In this document: in pieces, positions 8,652 through 15,760 of the stretch
How the letters are laid out: the number at the start of each line of letters is the position of its first letter
Numbering within the stretch: the stretch's first letter is position 1
From: CAZBNB01 sp964493245
Lineage (GTDB): Bacteria > Pseudomonadota > Gammaproteobacteria > Legionellales > Legionellaceae
Direction: 5' to 3'
DNA: 25,762 nt
NCBI GenBank assembly: GCA_964493245.1
Contig: CAZBNB010000031.1
Span: 1 to 25,762, forward strand
Notes under the pieces: generated by a model
Seen by the model: the letters and a program-made list of their open reading frames with translations, nothing else
Told to the model about the DNA's origin: nothing
The model's database searches: none
Made by a program: the position numbers and the translations under genes

Positions 8652-9390
8652 AGTCAATTTCCATAATAGATAAATCTAAAGGCTCGATTTCTTTTCCTTG
8701 ATTCCAGAAGTATTTAACCCAATCTGTCAACTCAGGTTCAATAACCTGGTCAACGATTATTAACGTTAGAGCTGAACGAATGGAAGCTCCAACCTCTTCG
8801 GAGCGTGTTGTATTAGGATAATCTTTTAAAGCTTCCATATCTGCAAGAGCCAATCCTTTTGCAATTTTTAGTTTTCCTAAGAGGACTGCTGAATATATAG
8901 GCAAGGCTTGCATAAAAATTGCTGATACACTTATTCTGTCTATAAGTTGGCAAAGAAGTGCTTTATATTTTGTTATAAAGTTTTTATCATGCAACTTCGA
9001 CGGTGCTTTTTTGAATATAAAAGCAAGTTGAGACTTAGGATAAAGGAAAATAAAATCATGCAGGGCGGTTCGAAGCTTCGATATAATATCTCTTTCCTCA
9101 AAATTTTTTATCAAATTTTCCTTTTCTATAGTTGAAAGCGTGTTTATTCGACTTTGAAAAATTATGTTTTCATTTGAATTAATTTGTTTCACAGAGTCAC
9201 AAATCGAATGAATTAATCGGGCTGTCATTGGAATACCATACTTTTCATTTAACAAGGCAGTCCATATTATTTCAGGTAAAATATGGTCAATGTATGAAGA
9301 TTCCTTCATCGTATTACCTAATACATGTAATAATGGGGGAATAAATTTTGACCCCTTTTTTTTATAATCGCCTAAAATTTTATCACTCAT
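8644..9390 (-). CDS. Hypothetical protein, first gene of a reverse-strand pair
   Basis: I do not recognise a family. The 248-residue product is mostly helical by composition, with a basic N-terminus (DYKKKGSKFIPPLL), no signal peptide, and two hydrophobic stretches (about residues 145-165 and 200-215) that are too weak to call membrane spans. The ATG has AAGGTAA a few bases upstream. It is the leading gene of a two-gene operon with the DUF5677-like gene. The pair sits between traC and traI, where RP4 has other transfer genes, so it is best read as inserted cargo. A defence or toxin-type role is possible from position alone; nothing in the sequence proves it. Confidence 0.6.
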   Translation of the reverse strand: MSDKILGDYKKKGSKFIPPLLHVLGNTMKESSYIDHILPEIIWTALLNEKYGIPMTARLIHSICDSVKQINSNENIIFQSRINTLSTIEKENLIKNFEERDIISKLRTALHDFIFLYPKSQLAFIFKKAPSKLHDKNFITKYKALLCQLIDRISVSAIFMQALPIYSAVLLGKLKIAKGLALADMEALKDYPNTTRSEEVGASIRSALTLIIVDQVIEPELTDWVKYFWNQGKEIEPLDLSIMEIDYE

Positions 9391-9470
9391 GCTTTACCTT
9401 AATATGTCATAGCTTATTTAGTTTAGAAAAATCCAAATAACAGATATCTATGGTTTCTGTCTTTTAAATT

Positions 9471-9767
9471 TTAATCCAAAAAATTACCATCGCACATGGT
9501 TATCAGGTTTGACTCTTTTGCGCTCCAGCTTATCAGGTGCATTACCCTGCAATAGCACTTCACTTCTTGTGGTGAACTGAACCACATCGAGTTGGGACAG
9601 GTCTCGCATGCCGTTTTGATTTTCGGTCGGCGTGCCGCGTCTAGCGCGGTAAGGGTTGGGCTTTGCTCTTGTTTCTCCCCATGTTCTTCGGCTTCCTGTT
9701 CTAGTAATTTCATCGTTTCCAGAAGTTCTTCTTCCATTACCATATCGGTTTCGTCGCGCATGTTCAT
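9471..9767 (-). CDS. traH: TraH-like acidic Cys-rich protein overlapping traI
   Basis: A 98-codon ORF lies in another frame over the last 284 bp of traI and runs 13 bp past its stop. Evidence for a real gene: ATG 9767 has a full AGGAG seven bases upstream (complement of 9775-9779), and the product looks like a structured protein. Its first 40 residues are highly acidic (EEELLETMKLLEQEAEE), followed by a Cys-rich part, CETC (54, 57), CYC (71, 73) and C92, that could bind metal. RP4 encodes TraH, an acidic relaxosome-stabilising protein, in an overlapping frame at the same place within traI. Identity with TraH is inferred from position, overlap and charge; I did not match residues. Confidence 0.65.
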   Translation of the reverse strand: MNMRDETDMVMEEELLETMKLLEQEAEEHGEKQEQSPTLTALDAARRPKIKTACETCPNSMWFSSPQEVKCYCRVMHLISWSAKESNLITMCDGNFLD

Positions 9768-11307
9768 TGTTAGTCTCCTGTTTCAGTTTAGTTCGTTGGG
9801 CTTCAATATCGGGATCAGCGAAGGTGATTGGGATGTTATGTTGAATCACGATTTGCAGGATGATTTTTTTAAATAGCGGCGAGCCATTTACCCGAATACA
9901 GTTGCCATATTGCCGCTGCGCCATTTCCAGAGCTTTTATTAATGTGTCAATCGAACCGCCTTTAGAAATTTTGATCTCATGGCCATTATTTCTGATGACA
10001 GCCTGATCGATTTTGTATATCTCTGTGCCTTCTTTGGTGATCGAGTCCAGGATATTGAGATCGGTTGGGGAGGTATCTGCTCTGCCCCCGGACAGAGAGT
10101 ATTTGCCGTTGTTCTTTCGATTTTGAAAACGCAGTGCGGTTAAAGCATCATGATCCCCGGTCTCTGCCTTATACCTCAACCAATCAGCCCAGGTTCGATT
10201 CTGGTGCCCGTTAATCTGGTTTTGGCGTTGGGTGGAATAGTTGTTGCGAATTATCTCAATCTCATCCAAGAGGGTCTTGCTGATTTGCCCATACAGAAGT
10301 TTTTTTTGAATGATCGGCATTTTCATCAATTTCAAGGCCTTTCTTTTTAGCCTGGCTCGCTTTTTGGCTTTTTCAATGGAACCAGCCTTTGCTCTACGCA
10401 GTGTTTTGAGCTTGTCTGCAAGGATGATTTTGTTCTTAAGCCTTTCATCACGATAACGGGCATACAGCTCGGAATTGGACATGGCCTTACTAAGTGGTTC
10501 ATAGCGATAAGTATTTTTTGAATCGGTCTCACTCTGAAATGAGGCGGGTGTAAATTCTCCCAGTTTGGACAGTAGATTCTTTTTGGAAAAATTGCGGGAA
10601 ACGGAACTGGCTTTAACCATTAGCCCCTTCTTGTCACAGAAAACAAATCCATTGGCTCTGAGCTTAATTGCCAACTCATGCGTTGCCAGTGTTTGGTGAA
10701 GCTCATTCCAGCTACTGGCCGCCTCTAGTTGATCCTTACAATGGCGTTTCATCCAGTTAATCAAGCTTTCAATACCAGAATGCTGCTCCATATCATCGGC
10801 TAAATTTTCAGACCGCCCCTTTCGTGTTTGGTGATTGGTTATTTCCAGTCCAAACTCAATTTCCAATTGGCTTGCCACATCGGCAAAAATTTTATAAGCC
10901 CTGTATGGCTCAATCATGTTGAGGGTTTTGGGGTGGATTTTATTGATGGCGACATGGATATGAAGATTATCCGTATCATGATGTACCGTGCTGATTCTTT
11001 GGTGATCTTTAAGCCCAATAGATGAGACAACCCGGTCTTCGATGACGTCCAACAGCTTATCAGACACAATTTCCCCCGGGGCAAAAGAGATTAATAAATG
11101 ATAGGTTTTATCTGCTGTAGCCCGTTGATTTTTGGCTTGAGTTGCCAAGACTTCCTGAACCGCCCAGGTGGGATCGATACTGTTGCAATTGGATAGGCTA
11201 ATCTTTCCCACCCGTTCCTGTTTATCCTGGGGATTGGTGATGTATTGGACGAGGCCTGAAAAGCTGCTAAGTCGTGCAGTTTTCATAGGGATATGGCGAA
11301 TAATCAT
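9484..11307 (-). CDS. traI: TraI relaxase, MOBP (IncP type)
   Basis: The relaxase cuts oriT at nic, stays bound to the 5' end and leads the strand into the recipient. The first 200 residues follow RP4 TraI closely: Tyr22 in the GLVQYIT context (nucleophile), and motif III HHDTDNLHIHVAINKIHP with His116 and His118. Tyr22 and His116 fall at the same numbers as in RP4. A TYHLLISF segment and a DMEQHSG motif also match. After about residue 230 the protein is basic and diverged; the last 95 residues are low in complexity, as expected where a second frame (traH) constrains the DNA. At 607 residues it is shorter than RP4 TraI (about 730). The start overlaps the traJ stop as ATGA. Confidence 0.96.
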   Translation of the reverse strand: MIIRHIPMKTARLSSFSGLVQYITNPQDKQERVGKISLSNCNSIDPTWAVQEVLATQAKNQRATADKTYHLLISFAPGEIVSDKLLDVIEDRVVSSIGLKDHQRISTVHHDTDNLHIHVAINKIHPKTLNMIEPYRAYKIFADVASQLEIEFGLEITNHQTRKGRSENLADDMEQHSGIESLINWMKRHCKDQLEAASSWNELHQTLATHELAIKLRANGFVFCDKKGLMVKASSVSRNFSKKNLLSKLGEFTPASFQSETDSKNTYRYEPLSKAMSNSELYARYRDERLKNKIILADKLKTLRRAKAGSIEKAKKRARLKRKALKLMKMPIIQKKLLYGQISKTLLDEIEIIRNNYSTQRQNQINGHQNRTWADWLRYKAETGDHDALTALRFQNRKNNGKYSLSGGRADTSPTDLNILDSITKEGTEIYKIDQAVIRNNGHEIKISKGGSIDTLIKALEMAQRQYGNCIRVNGSPLFKKIILQIVIQHNIPITFADPDIEAQRTKLKQETNNEHARRNRYGNGRRTSGNDEITRTGSRRTWGETRAKPNPYRARRGTPTENQNGMRDLSQLDVVQFTTRSEVLLQGNAPDKLERKRVKPDNHVRW

Positions 11308-11657
11308 AGCTTTTTCACCACCTGCAACATTGTCTCCTGCAAGATCCGAATTTTATTTAACAGGGTCATTATCGTGGCATGGTCAAAATGCGCGACGCGC
11401 TTATCTTGGGTCAACCAAAGTTTTAACAGTCCACCAAGTCTGCCGACATCTGCATTGATTTTGGCAAGCTGGATTACATGGTCTTTATCAATTGCACTTT
11501 GCAGCTGATACCCAAGACTTATTCGTCTTAGATATTCCGCGATAGATAAACCTGCATTGGCCGCATTGGCTTTAATTTGCGACTCTTCATTGGGAAGAAC
11601 AGGAACACGAAGATGGCGACCGTTTTTTCTGGTGGGGGATTTAGTTTTATCGTCCAT
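11304..11657 (-). CDS. traJ: TraJ, oriT-binding relaxosome protein
   Basis: TraJ binds the inverted repeat beside nic and recruits TraI. The 117-residue protein shows the ribbon-helix-helix-like N-terminus (RVPVLPNEESQIKANAANAG, SIAEYLRR) and the strongly conserved block GRLGGLLKLWLT followed by ATI.LL.KI, as in RP4 TraJ. It reads away from oriT and is coupled to traI by a 4-bp overlap, the RP4 gene order. A GAGG lies 11 bases upstream of the ATG. Its likely binding site is the GCACC-gaa-GGTGC repeat about 85 bp upstream of the start, so autoregulation is plausible. Confidence 0.95.
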   Translation of the reverse strand: MDDKTKSPTRKNGRHLRVPVLPNEESQIKANAANAGLSIAEYLRRISLGYQLQSAIDKDHVIQLAKINADVGRLGGLLKLWLTQDKRVAHFDHATIMTLLNKIRILQETMLQVVKKL

Positions 11658-11728
11658 AAGGATGCTGACCTCTTAAATAAAGTGGTTATGCAATCCTTTA
11701 GGTATCAGTTTATGACCTTAAATCACTG

Positions 11729-11820
11729 GATTTCCGTTGAGCACCGAAGGTGCGAATAAGGCCTGTGAAGTTTGGTAGCCAGCTTGCTGGTTAGCTAACT
11801 TCACCTATCTTGCCCAGTCT
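11729..11820 (+). other. oriT: Origin of transfer (oriT), IncP/RP4 type
   Basis: This region lines up with RP4 oriT over most of its length. In order: a GGATTTCCGTTGAGCACC segment with the TraJ-type inverted repeat GCACC-gaa-GGTGC (11741-11753) and GCGAATAAGG; a hairpin with outer arms GTGAAGTT (11765-11772) and AACTTCAC (11797-11804) and inner arms TAGCCAGC/GCTGGTTA; then CACCTATCTTGCCC. RP4 is cut at CACCTATCCTG|CCC, so nic is predicted between 11812 and 11813 on the + strand, with one C-to-T change from the YATCCTG|Y consensus. The hairpin loop arms differ from RP4 in sequence but keep the structure. It lies between traJ and traK exactly as in RP4. Confidence 0.93.
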
Positions 11821-11894
11821 TTTAAGTTCATTTGGCTTCATACTAGCAGGTAATTTTACGTAATTTCAAGGTTATTTTGTAAAAACACATAATA

Positions 11895-11929
11895 ATTACT
11901 GATAATTACCATTTATTACGATAAATTAC
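11895..11929 (+). repeat. Four ATTAC boxes at exact 10-bp spacing next to oriT
   Basis: ATTAC occurs at 11895, 11905, 11915 and 11925, each embedded in A/T, so one AT tract per helical turn falls on the same DNA face. The related TTTAC at 11855 is in the same phase. Helically phased A/T tracts bend DNA. In RP4 the region between nic and traK is intrinsically bent and bound by TraK; this array sits in the same place, so a TraK binding or wrapping site is the likely role. Confidence 0.65.
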
Positions 11930-12010
11930 ATATATGTCTGTTTAAGAAGATGTTTAATTACGCCAAAAGGAAAGAAAGTAACATAATCTATTGCAGAGCA
12001 GCGCAATATT

Positions 12011-12050
12011 TCATACCATCAGAGAGAACAATAATAAATTGACGGTATGA
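12011..12050. promoter_or_regulatory. Inverted repeat just upstream of traK start
   Basis: TCATACCATC (12011-12020) and GACGGTATGA (12041-12050) form a 10-bp inverted repeat with one mismatch and a 20-base centre. The right arm ends one base before the traK ATG and covers the place of the ribosome binding site, which is otherwise weak. It could be an operator for an element regulator or an RNA hairpin that limits traK translation. Confidence 0.45.
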
Positions 12051-12051
12051 C

Positions 12052-12396
12052 ATGGGAAACTCCCTCAGCGAACGAATCGCAGCAAAGCAGATAGAAAGGA
12101 AAGCCTCTGACAAATCTGTAAATAAAGCCGCTTTTCTTGCGCTAAAAAAAGATATAGCTTCAGCGCTAACGGACGGCTGGTCCATAAAGCTTGTCTGGGA
12201 AACCTTAGTTGAGGAAGGCAAAATATCATTTTCATATAAAACATTTTGTGGCTATGTAGCACGTTTGATTGCTGCAGAAAAAAAGCCATCTATGCAGGAA
12301 AACACCAAGGAAGATGAAAAGGCTAAAAGTAAAGCAAAAAATGAAATTCGCGGCTTTACTTTTAATCCAAAACCCAACTTGGAGGAACTCTTGTAA
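12052..12396 (+). CDS. traK: TraK, oriT-binding relaxosome protein
   Basis: TraK binds and wraps the DNA between nic and its own gene, assisting relaxosome formation. The 114-residue protein has the RP4 TraK architecture: an N-terminal helical part (AAFLALKKDIASALTDGW), the KISFSYKTFCGYVARLI segment, a Lys/Glu/Ala-rich linker, and a conserved C-terminal FTFNPKPNLEELL that nearly repeats the RP4 ending. It is the first gene of a rightward set; the stop overlaps the traL ATG by one base (TAATG). The ribosome binding site is weak and lies in an inverted repeat. Confidence 0.92.
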   Translation: MGNSLSERIAAKQIERKASDKSVNKAAFLALKKDIASALTDGWSIKLVWETLVEEGKISFSYKTFCGYVARLIAAEKKPSMQENTKEDEKAKSKAKNEIRGFTFNPKPNLEELL

Positions 12397-13121
12397 TGGC
12401 AAAAATTCATATCACACTGCAAGGCAAAGGCGGTGTCGGCAAATCATTTATTTCAGCAACAACTGCACAATACAAACACCATAAAGGCCAAGCCCCTCTG
12501 TGCATTGACACCGATCCCATCAATTCAACCTTTCATGGCTTTAAAGCTTTAAACGTCGACCATATTCAAGTCATGAGTGGCGATGAAATCAACCCCCGTC
12601 TGTTTGATGCCCTTATCGAAAAAATTGCTTCAACAACGAATGATGTAGTCATTGATAACGGTGCCAGTTCCTTTGTCCCGCTATCTCATTACCTCATCAG
12701 CAACCAAGTTCCCGCATTGTTAAAGGAATTAGGTCATGAAATGGTGATTCACACTGTCATCACCGGAGGCCAGGCCTTATTCGATACCATTAATGGCTTT
12801 GCGCAGCTGATTGACCAGTTTGCAAATGAAGCACAGTTTGTCGTCTGGCTCAACCCCTATTGGGGAGCCATAGAGCATGAAGGCAGAGCATTTGAACAAC
12901 TGAAAGCCTACCGAGATAACAAAGACAAAATATCAGCCTTAATTCAAATTCCCGATCTAAAAAAGGAAACCTACGGCTGGGATCTTACCGAGATGTTGCA
13001 ACAAAAGCTGACCTTTGATGAAGCCCTTGGTATGCCAGAGAAAAGCATTATGACTCGCCAGCGATTAAAAATTGTTCGTGATCAGCTGTTTAGTCAATTA
13101 GATAATGCCAGGGTGATCTAA
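12396..13121 (+). CDS. traL: TraL, ParA-like ATPase of the relaxosome operon
   Basis: A 241-residue P-loop ATPase, very close to RP4 TraL. Walker A QGKGGVGKS (Lys11 and Lys16, the deviant ParA/MinD type) is at residues 9-17; CIDTDP, VVIDNGASSFVPLSHYLISN and NPYWG.IEHEG are conserved, and the end MTRQRLKIVR also matches. Its role in transfer is not settled; a ParA-type protein could position the transfer complex. It overlaps both traK and traM by one base (TAATG each time), a tightly coupled operon. Confidence 0.95.
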   Translation: MAKIHITLQGKGGVGKSFISATTAQYKHHKGQAPLCIDTDPINSTFHGFKALNVDHIQVMSGDEINPRLFDALIEKIASTTNDVVIDNGASSFVPLSHYLISNQVPALLKELGHEMVIHTVITGGQALFDTINGFAQLIDQFANEAQFVVWLNPYWGAIEHEGRAFEQLKAYRDNKDKISALIQIPDLKKETYGWDLTEMLQQKLTFDEALGMPEKSIMTRQRLKIVRDQLFSQLDNARVI

Positions 13122-13558
13122 TGACAGATAAATTTGATGCAGCTATTCAGGAGATCGCCGTCAAACATGGTGTGGTTTTGAGCAAAGATGATCCGATTCT
13201 CATCCTGCAGACTATGAATGATAGATTGATTGAAGAAGCCCGACAAGCCCAAGCAGCTATGTTGACACAGTTCAGAGAGGAAATGGAGAACATTTCCTCT
13301 CAATGGAGAGACGATGCTAAGGAAAAAGCTGAAAAAATTATTAATGCTGCACTAGCGGGTAGTAAAGAGGCAATGGCCAGATTATTGCTGGAATCTACTA
13401 ACATATCGGTTCAATCTATGGAAAGGATGATATCTGATTCACTGACAGAAGCTCGTGATCTATCACAACAGACAAAGAAATTTGGTTGGTTTATGTTGGT
13501 GTCGTCAGTGGTAATATTAGCAGTATCTTCTTTATTTATGTTATTTTTTCTCGTTTGA
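13121..13558 (+). CDS. traM: TraM, conjugal transfer protein
   Basis: 145-residue protein matching RP4 TraM in the N-terminal half (DAAIQEIAVKHGVV, DDPILILQT) followed by a long helical, Glu/Ala/Lys-rich coiled coil and a C-terminal membrane anchor (about residues 118-143: FGWFMLVSSVVILAVSS). TraM is needed for efficient RP4 transfer, but its exact job is not known to me. As last gene of traKLM it ends 12 bp from the convergent ATP-grasp gene, with no clear terminator between. Confidence 0.9.
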   Translation: MTDKFDAAIQEIAVKHGVVLSKDDPILILQTMNDRLIEEARQAQAAMLTQFREEMENISSQWRDDAKEKAEKIINAALAGSKEAMARLLLESTNISVQSMERMISDSLTEARDLSQQTKKFGWFMLVSSVVILAVSSLFMLFFLV

Positions 13559-13570
13559 GTAGTTATTAAC

Positions 13571-14848
13571 TTAACTTAAAACGTCTAATACATAGTCCCA
13601 AATTTTACTTGGCACATTAATTGGTTTCCCATCAGAAGGGTTAAGATGCAAATCGATATAGGGGAAGCTATTATTTTCAATAACTCCAAATTGCTGTTTA
13701 TACCATGGCAAAGAAACATCCTGGCAAATGAAATCAAGACCTGTAAGTGGTATATTTAGTGTTTTATGTACTTTTTCCAAGAGTAGCTTGTTTTCTGGAT
13801 GCACCAAGTCGGTAACATTACTCACTTTTGCACCACTAGCCATAGTCACTTTTTTTGAAATAAAGATTTGTTGCCCATTCCTTAATACTGTATTAAGGGT
13901 AACTCCCTGGGTTTCTAAAATTATTGTTAAGTGTCTATTTTGATTCATTTTATGTAGATATTTACCACAATCATCTGTTCCACACGATCCCATTTTTTTA
14001 TTAATTAACGCTCGGATCGTGCAGATACCATCACCAATAACGCTATCAGGTTCACGCATAACACAAGCGATTAATGAATCATTAATAATTAATGATCGAT
14101 AGACATTACCAGGAATGTGTTTCTCAACCAGTACGTAAAAATCAATTTGTTTTACTATTTTAATCGCCTCTTTCAACTCATTGGGCGTTTGAATATTACA
14201 TAAAGAGTGAATACTCAAGGAAGCAGCCAATGGCTTGACCACAAGAGGGAATCCTAATTTAATACCATACTTATAGGCTTTATTACTGGAAATAAATGCT
14301 ACTCCTGTTGGACAAGGTATTTTATTAGATAATAATTTTTTTTTGCAAATCCATTTATTATCGTATTTAAGATCACTATTAAAGCTCATATTTTTTTGAT
14401 AAATAAGGGAAATCGGTGTCTGTGCAAAATAATATTTTTTTGTATTAAATACCAACATAAAATATAATGTATGTGTGCTGGAATCCTTAAAGTTATATAG
14501 TTCCAAACCTCTTGTTTGGGCTTCATCCCATAGTGCAAGGACACTAGCATTGAACTGTTGCCTATCGATGATATTGGTCTTAGTAAATAATTTTAATTTT
14601 TGAAAAATATTAAGAGACAGTCTGGTTAATAAATTGTCGAATCGCAAAAAGTCACTTTCCGAGATAAGAAAAGTTTTAGATAAAGTGCGGATGAATGGAT
14701 TGAGAACAAAATACTCAAGTAGGCCTACAATTTTCCTTCTGATATGACAGCGCTTTTCAGGATAACAATGTTCGCAAGTTCTATCATCCCCCACCGTATA
14801 CTCCTTTATAGGTATGGCTTCATCTAAAAATGGAATAAAATTACCCAA
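13571..14848 (-). CDS. ATP-grasp ligase, cyanophycin-synthetase/GshB-like
   Basis: ATP-grasp enzymes join a carboxylate to an amine or thiol through an acyl-phosphate. The C-terminal 260 residues show the fold: NKIPCPTGVAF, FPLVVKPLAAS (Lys205), VLVEKHIPGNVYR (Glu242), an SVIGDGICTIRALI segment, NVTDLVHP, GLDFICQD (Asp372) and the metal-site IENNSFPYIDLH (Glu391, Asn393). The order matches the ATP-grasp domain of cyanophycin synthetases and peptide-forming relatives. The first 150 residues are unrecognised and contain a Cys cluster (Cys25, Cys28, Cys34-His35). No Mur-ligase domain follows, so it is not a cyanophycin synthetase. The start is TTG 14848 with GGAG ten bases upstream; a stop lies directly before it. 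It is second in an operon with the Cys/Gly-rich gene, 48 bp downstream, and is a candidate modifier of that protein. Confidence 0.8.
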   Translation of the reverse strand: MGNFIPFLDEAIPIKEYTVGDDRTCEHCYPEKRCHIRRKIVGLLEYFVLNPFIRTLSKTFLISESDFLRFDNLLTRLSLNIFQKLKLFTKTNIIDRQQFNASVLALWDEAQTRGLELYNFKDSSTHTLYFMLVFNTKKYYFAQTPISLIYQKNMSFNSDLKYDNKWICKKKLLSNKIPCPTGVAFISSNKAYKYGIKLGFPLVVKPLAASLSIHSLCNIQTPNELKEAIKIVKQIDFYVLVEKHIPGNVYRSLIINDSLIACVMREPDSVIGDGICTIRALINKKMGSCGTDDCGKYLHKMNQNRHLTIILETQGVTLNTVLRNGQQIFISKKVTMASGAKVSNVTDLVHPENKLLLEKVHKTLNIPLTGLDFICQDVSLPWYKQQFGVIENNSFPYIDLHLNPSDGKPINVPSKIWDYVLDVLS

Positions 14849-14896
14849 TCATGCAGCACTCCATGCGCACAGATGATTGGTTAATGTTTGTCTATA

Positions 14897-15640
14897 TCAG
14901 TCCTTAGGCTTTGGCGTCATGTCAAACGGAGTTGGGGCTGTCCAGCTGGAAGTAGGTTGCTCTGATTGTGGCGCTTCAATTTCACTTATTATTGGACTAG
15001 CCACCTTTTGTTTTGATTCAGGCTGTGCCTGTAATAAGTTTTTATCCGCCAAGACCAATAAATTTTTATCGACCAAGCGTTGAATAAATGCGTCGAAATA
15101 TTTGGGATCTGGAATGTTTATCGTCATCTGATTCCCTATATGACTGATGTTTGCTTGCATAGGATGTGTTGTAGAAGACTCTTTTTTGAATATGGTAAAT
15201 TCATGCTCCATTGCCTTGAACAGCGTATCGAGTGCATGCTGCTCTTCTTTTGTTAAATCATCTTTCCCTTGACAGCTCAATGTATTATTTTCCATGTTTA
15301 GCGTCATGGATAACAACGCATGAGGATTTTTATATTGAAAAATAAAATCATCAGTCTGAGTCCACAATTGACTATGCTCAAGCAAATCAAAAAGGGCATC
15401 ACTTTCGGGTTTTGGCGTAGGAACATTAAGGAGCATAGATCCTGGTTGTACTTGCGGGCCTGTTTTCTCAGCTTCTTTGCTATCGGAGTCTCCACCACCT
15501 CCACCAGAACCACCGCCATGTCCTTTACAGATAGGTAAGCCTGAAGCGCGACAAATACCGCAAGGATTATCGCTAATATTGCTTTTCCCTGCATCTTCAT
15601 TACTATCAGATTGGCTTGCGCTCTCTATTTCTTGCGACAT
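14897..15640 (-). CDS. Cys/Gly-rich N-terminus protein, partner of ATP-grasp gene
   Basis: Unrecognised 247-residue protein. It begins with an acidic, Ser-rich leader (1-24), then a compact motif NPCGICRASGLPICKGHGG (Cys27, Cys30, Cys38, His41; a C-x2-C-x7-C-x2-H pattern that could bind zinc), directly followed by a Gly-rich run (42-50). The remaining 190 residues look folded and end in a Pro/Thr-rich tail (SSWTAPTPFDMTPKPKD). I chose ATG 15640 because GGAG lies six bases before it; ATG 15652 is the alternative. It leads the operon with the ATP-grasp ligase and faces a LuxR-type regulator. It might be a substrate or carrier for the ligase, or a secreted protein; neither is shown. Confidence 0.65.
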   Translation of the reverse strand: MSQEIESASQSDSNEDAGKSNISDNPCGICRASGLPICKGHGGGSGGGGGDSDSKEAEKTGPQVQPGSMLLNVPTPKPESDALFDLLEHSQLWTQTDDFIFQYKNPHALLSMTLNMENNTLSCQGKDDLTKEEQHALDTLFKAMEHEFTIFKKESSTTHPMQANISHIGNQMTINIPDPKYFDAFIQRLVDKNLLVLADKNLLQAQPESKQKVASPIISEIEAPQSEQPTSSWTAPTPFDMTPKPKD

Positions 15641-15760
15641 TTTATGCTCCATAAAACACAAATTGTATTATAATTGATATTATATCACTTAATAAGCTAA
15701 ATTGTATCCGTATAAATACTAGGGATTATTAAGAGGTTATTAAAAAGAGAGTTTATTACC
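15641..15760. promoter_or_regulatory. Divergent promoter region with TGATAT-T-ATATCA palindrome
   Basis: This AT-rich gap separates the leftward Cys/Gly-ATP-grasp operon from the rightward luxR-type gene and must hold promoters for both. A perfect 13-bp palindrome with one central base (15675-15687) lies 35 bp upstream of the leftward start. Placement between a regulator and a divergent operon makes it the natural candidate for the regulator's binding site. I could not assign -10/-35 boxes with certainty. Confidence 0.45.

Noticed and set aside
9592..9876. Forward ORF over the 3' end of traI, Ser/Cys-rich
   Set aside because: It is the antisense of traI/traH, where two real frames already overlap; the composition is that of a shadow frame.
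11895..11929. CRISPR array or replication iterons
   Set aside because: The repeats are only 5 bp with no unique spacers, and no rep gene is nearby; the position beside oriT fits a relaxosome binding region better.
13571..15640. Microcin B17-like or graspetide peptide cluster
   Set aside because: The Gly-rich run and ATP-grasp enzyme suggested it, but there is no YcaO cyclodehydratase, no exporter or immunity gene, and the partner protein is far longer than a usual precursor peptide. Kept only as an open question.
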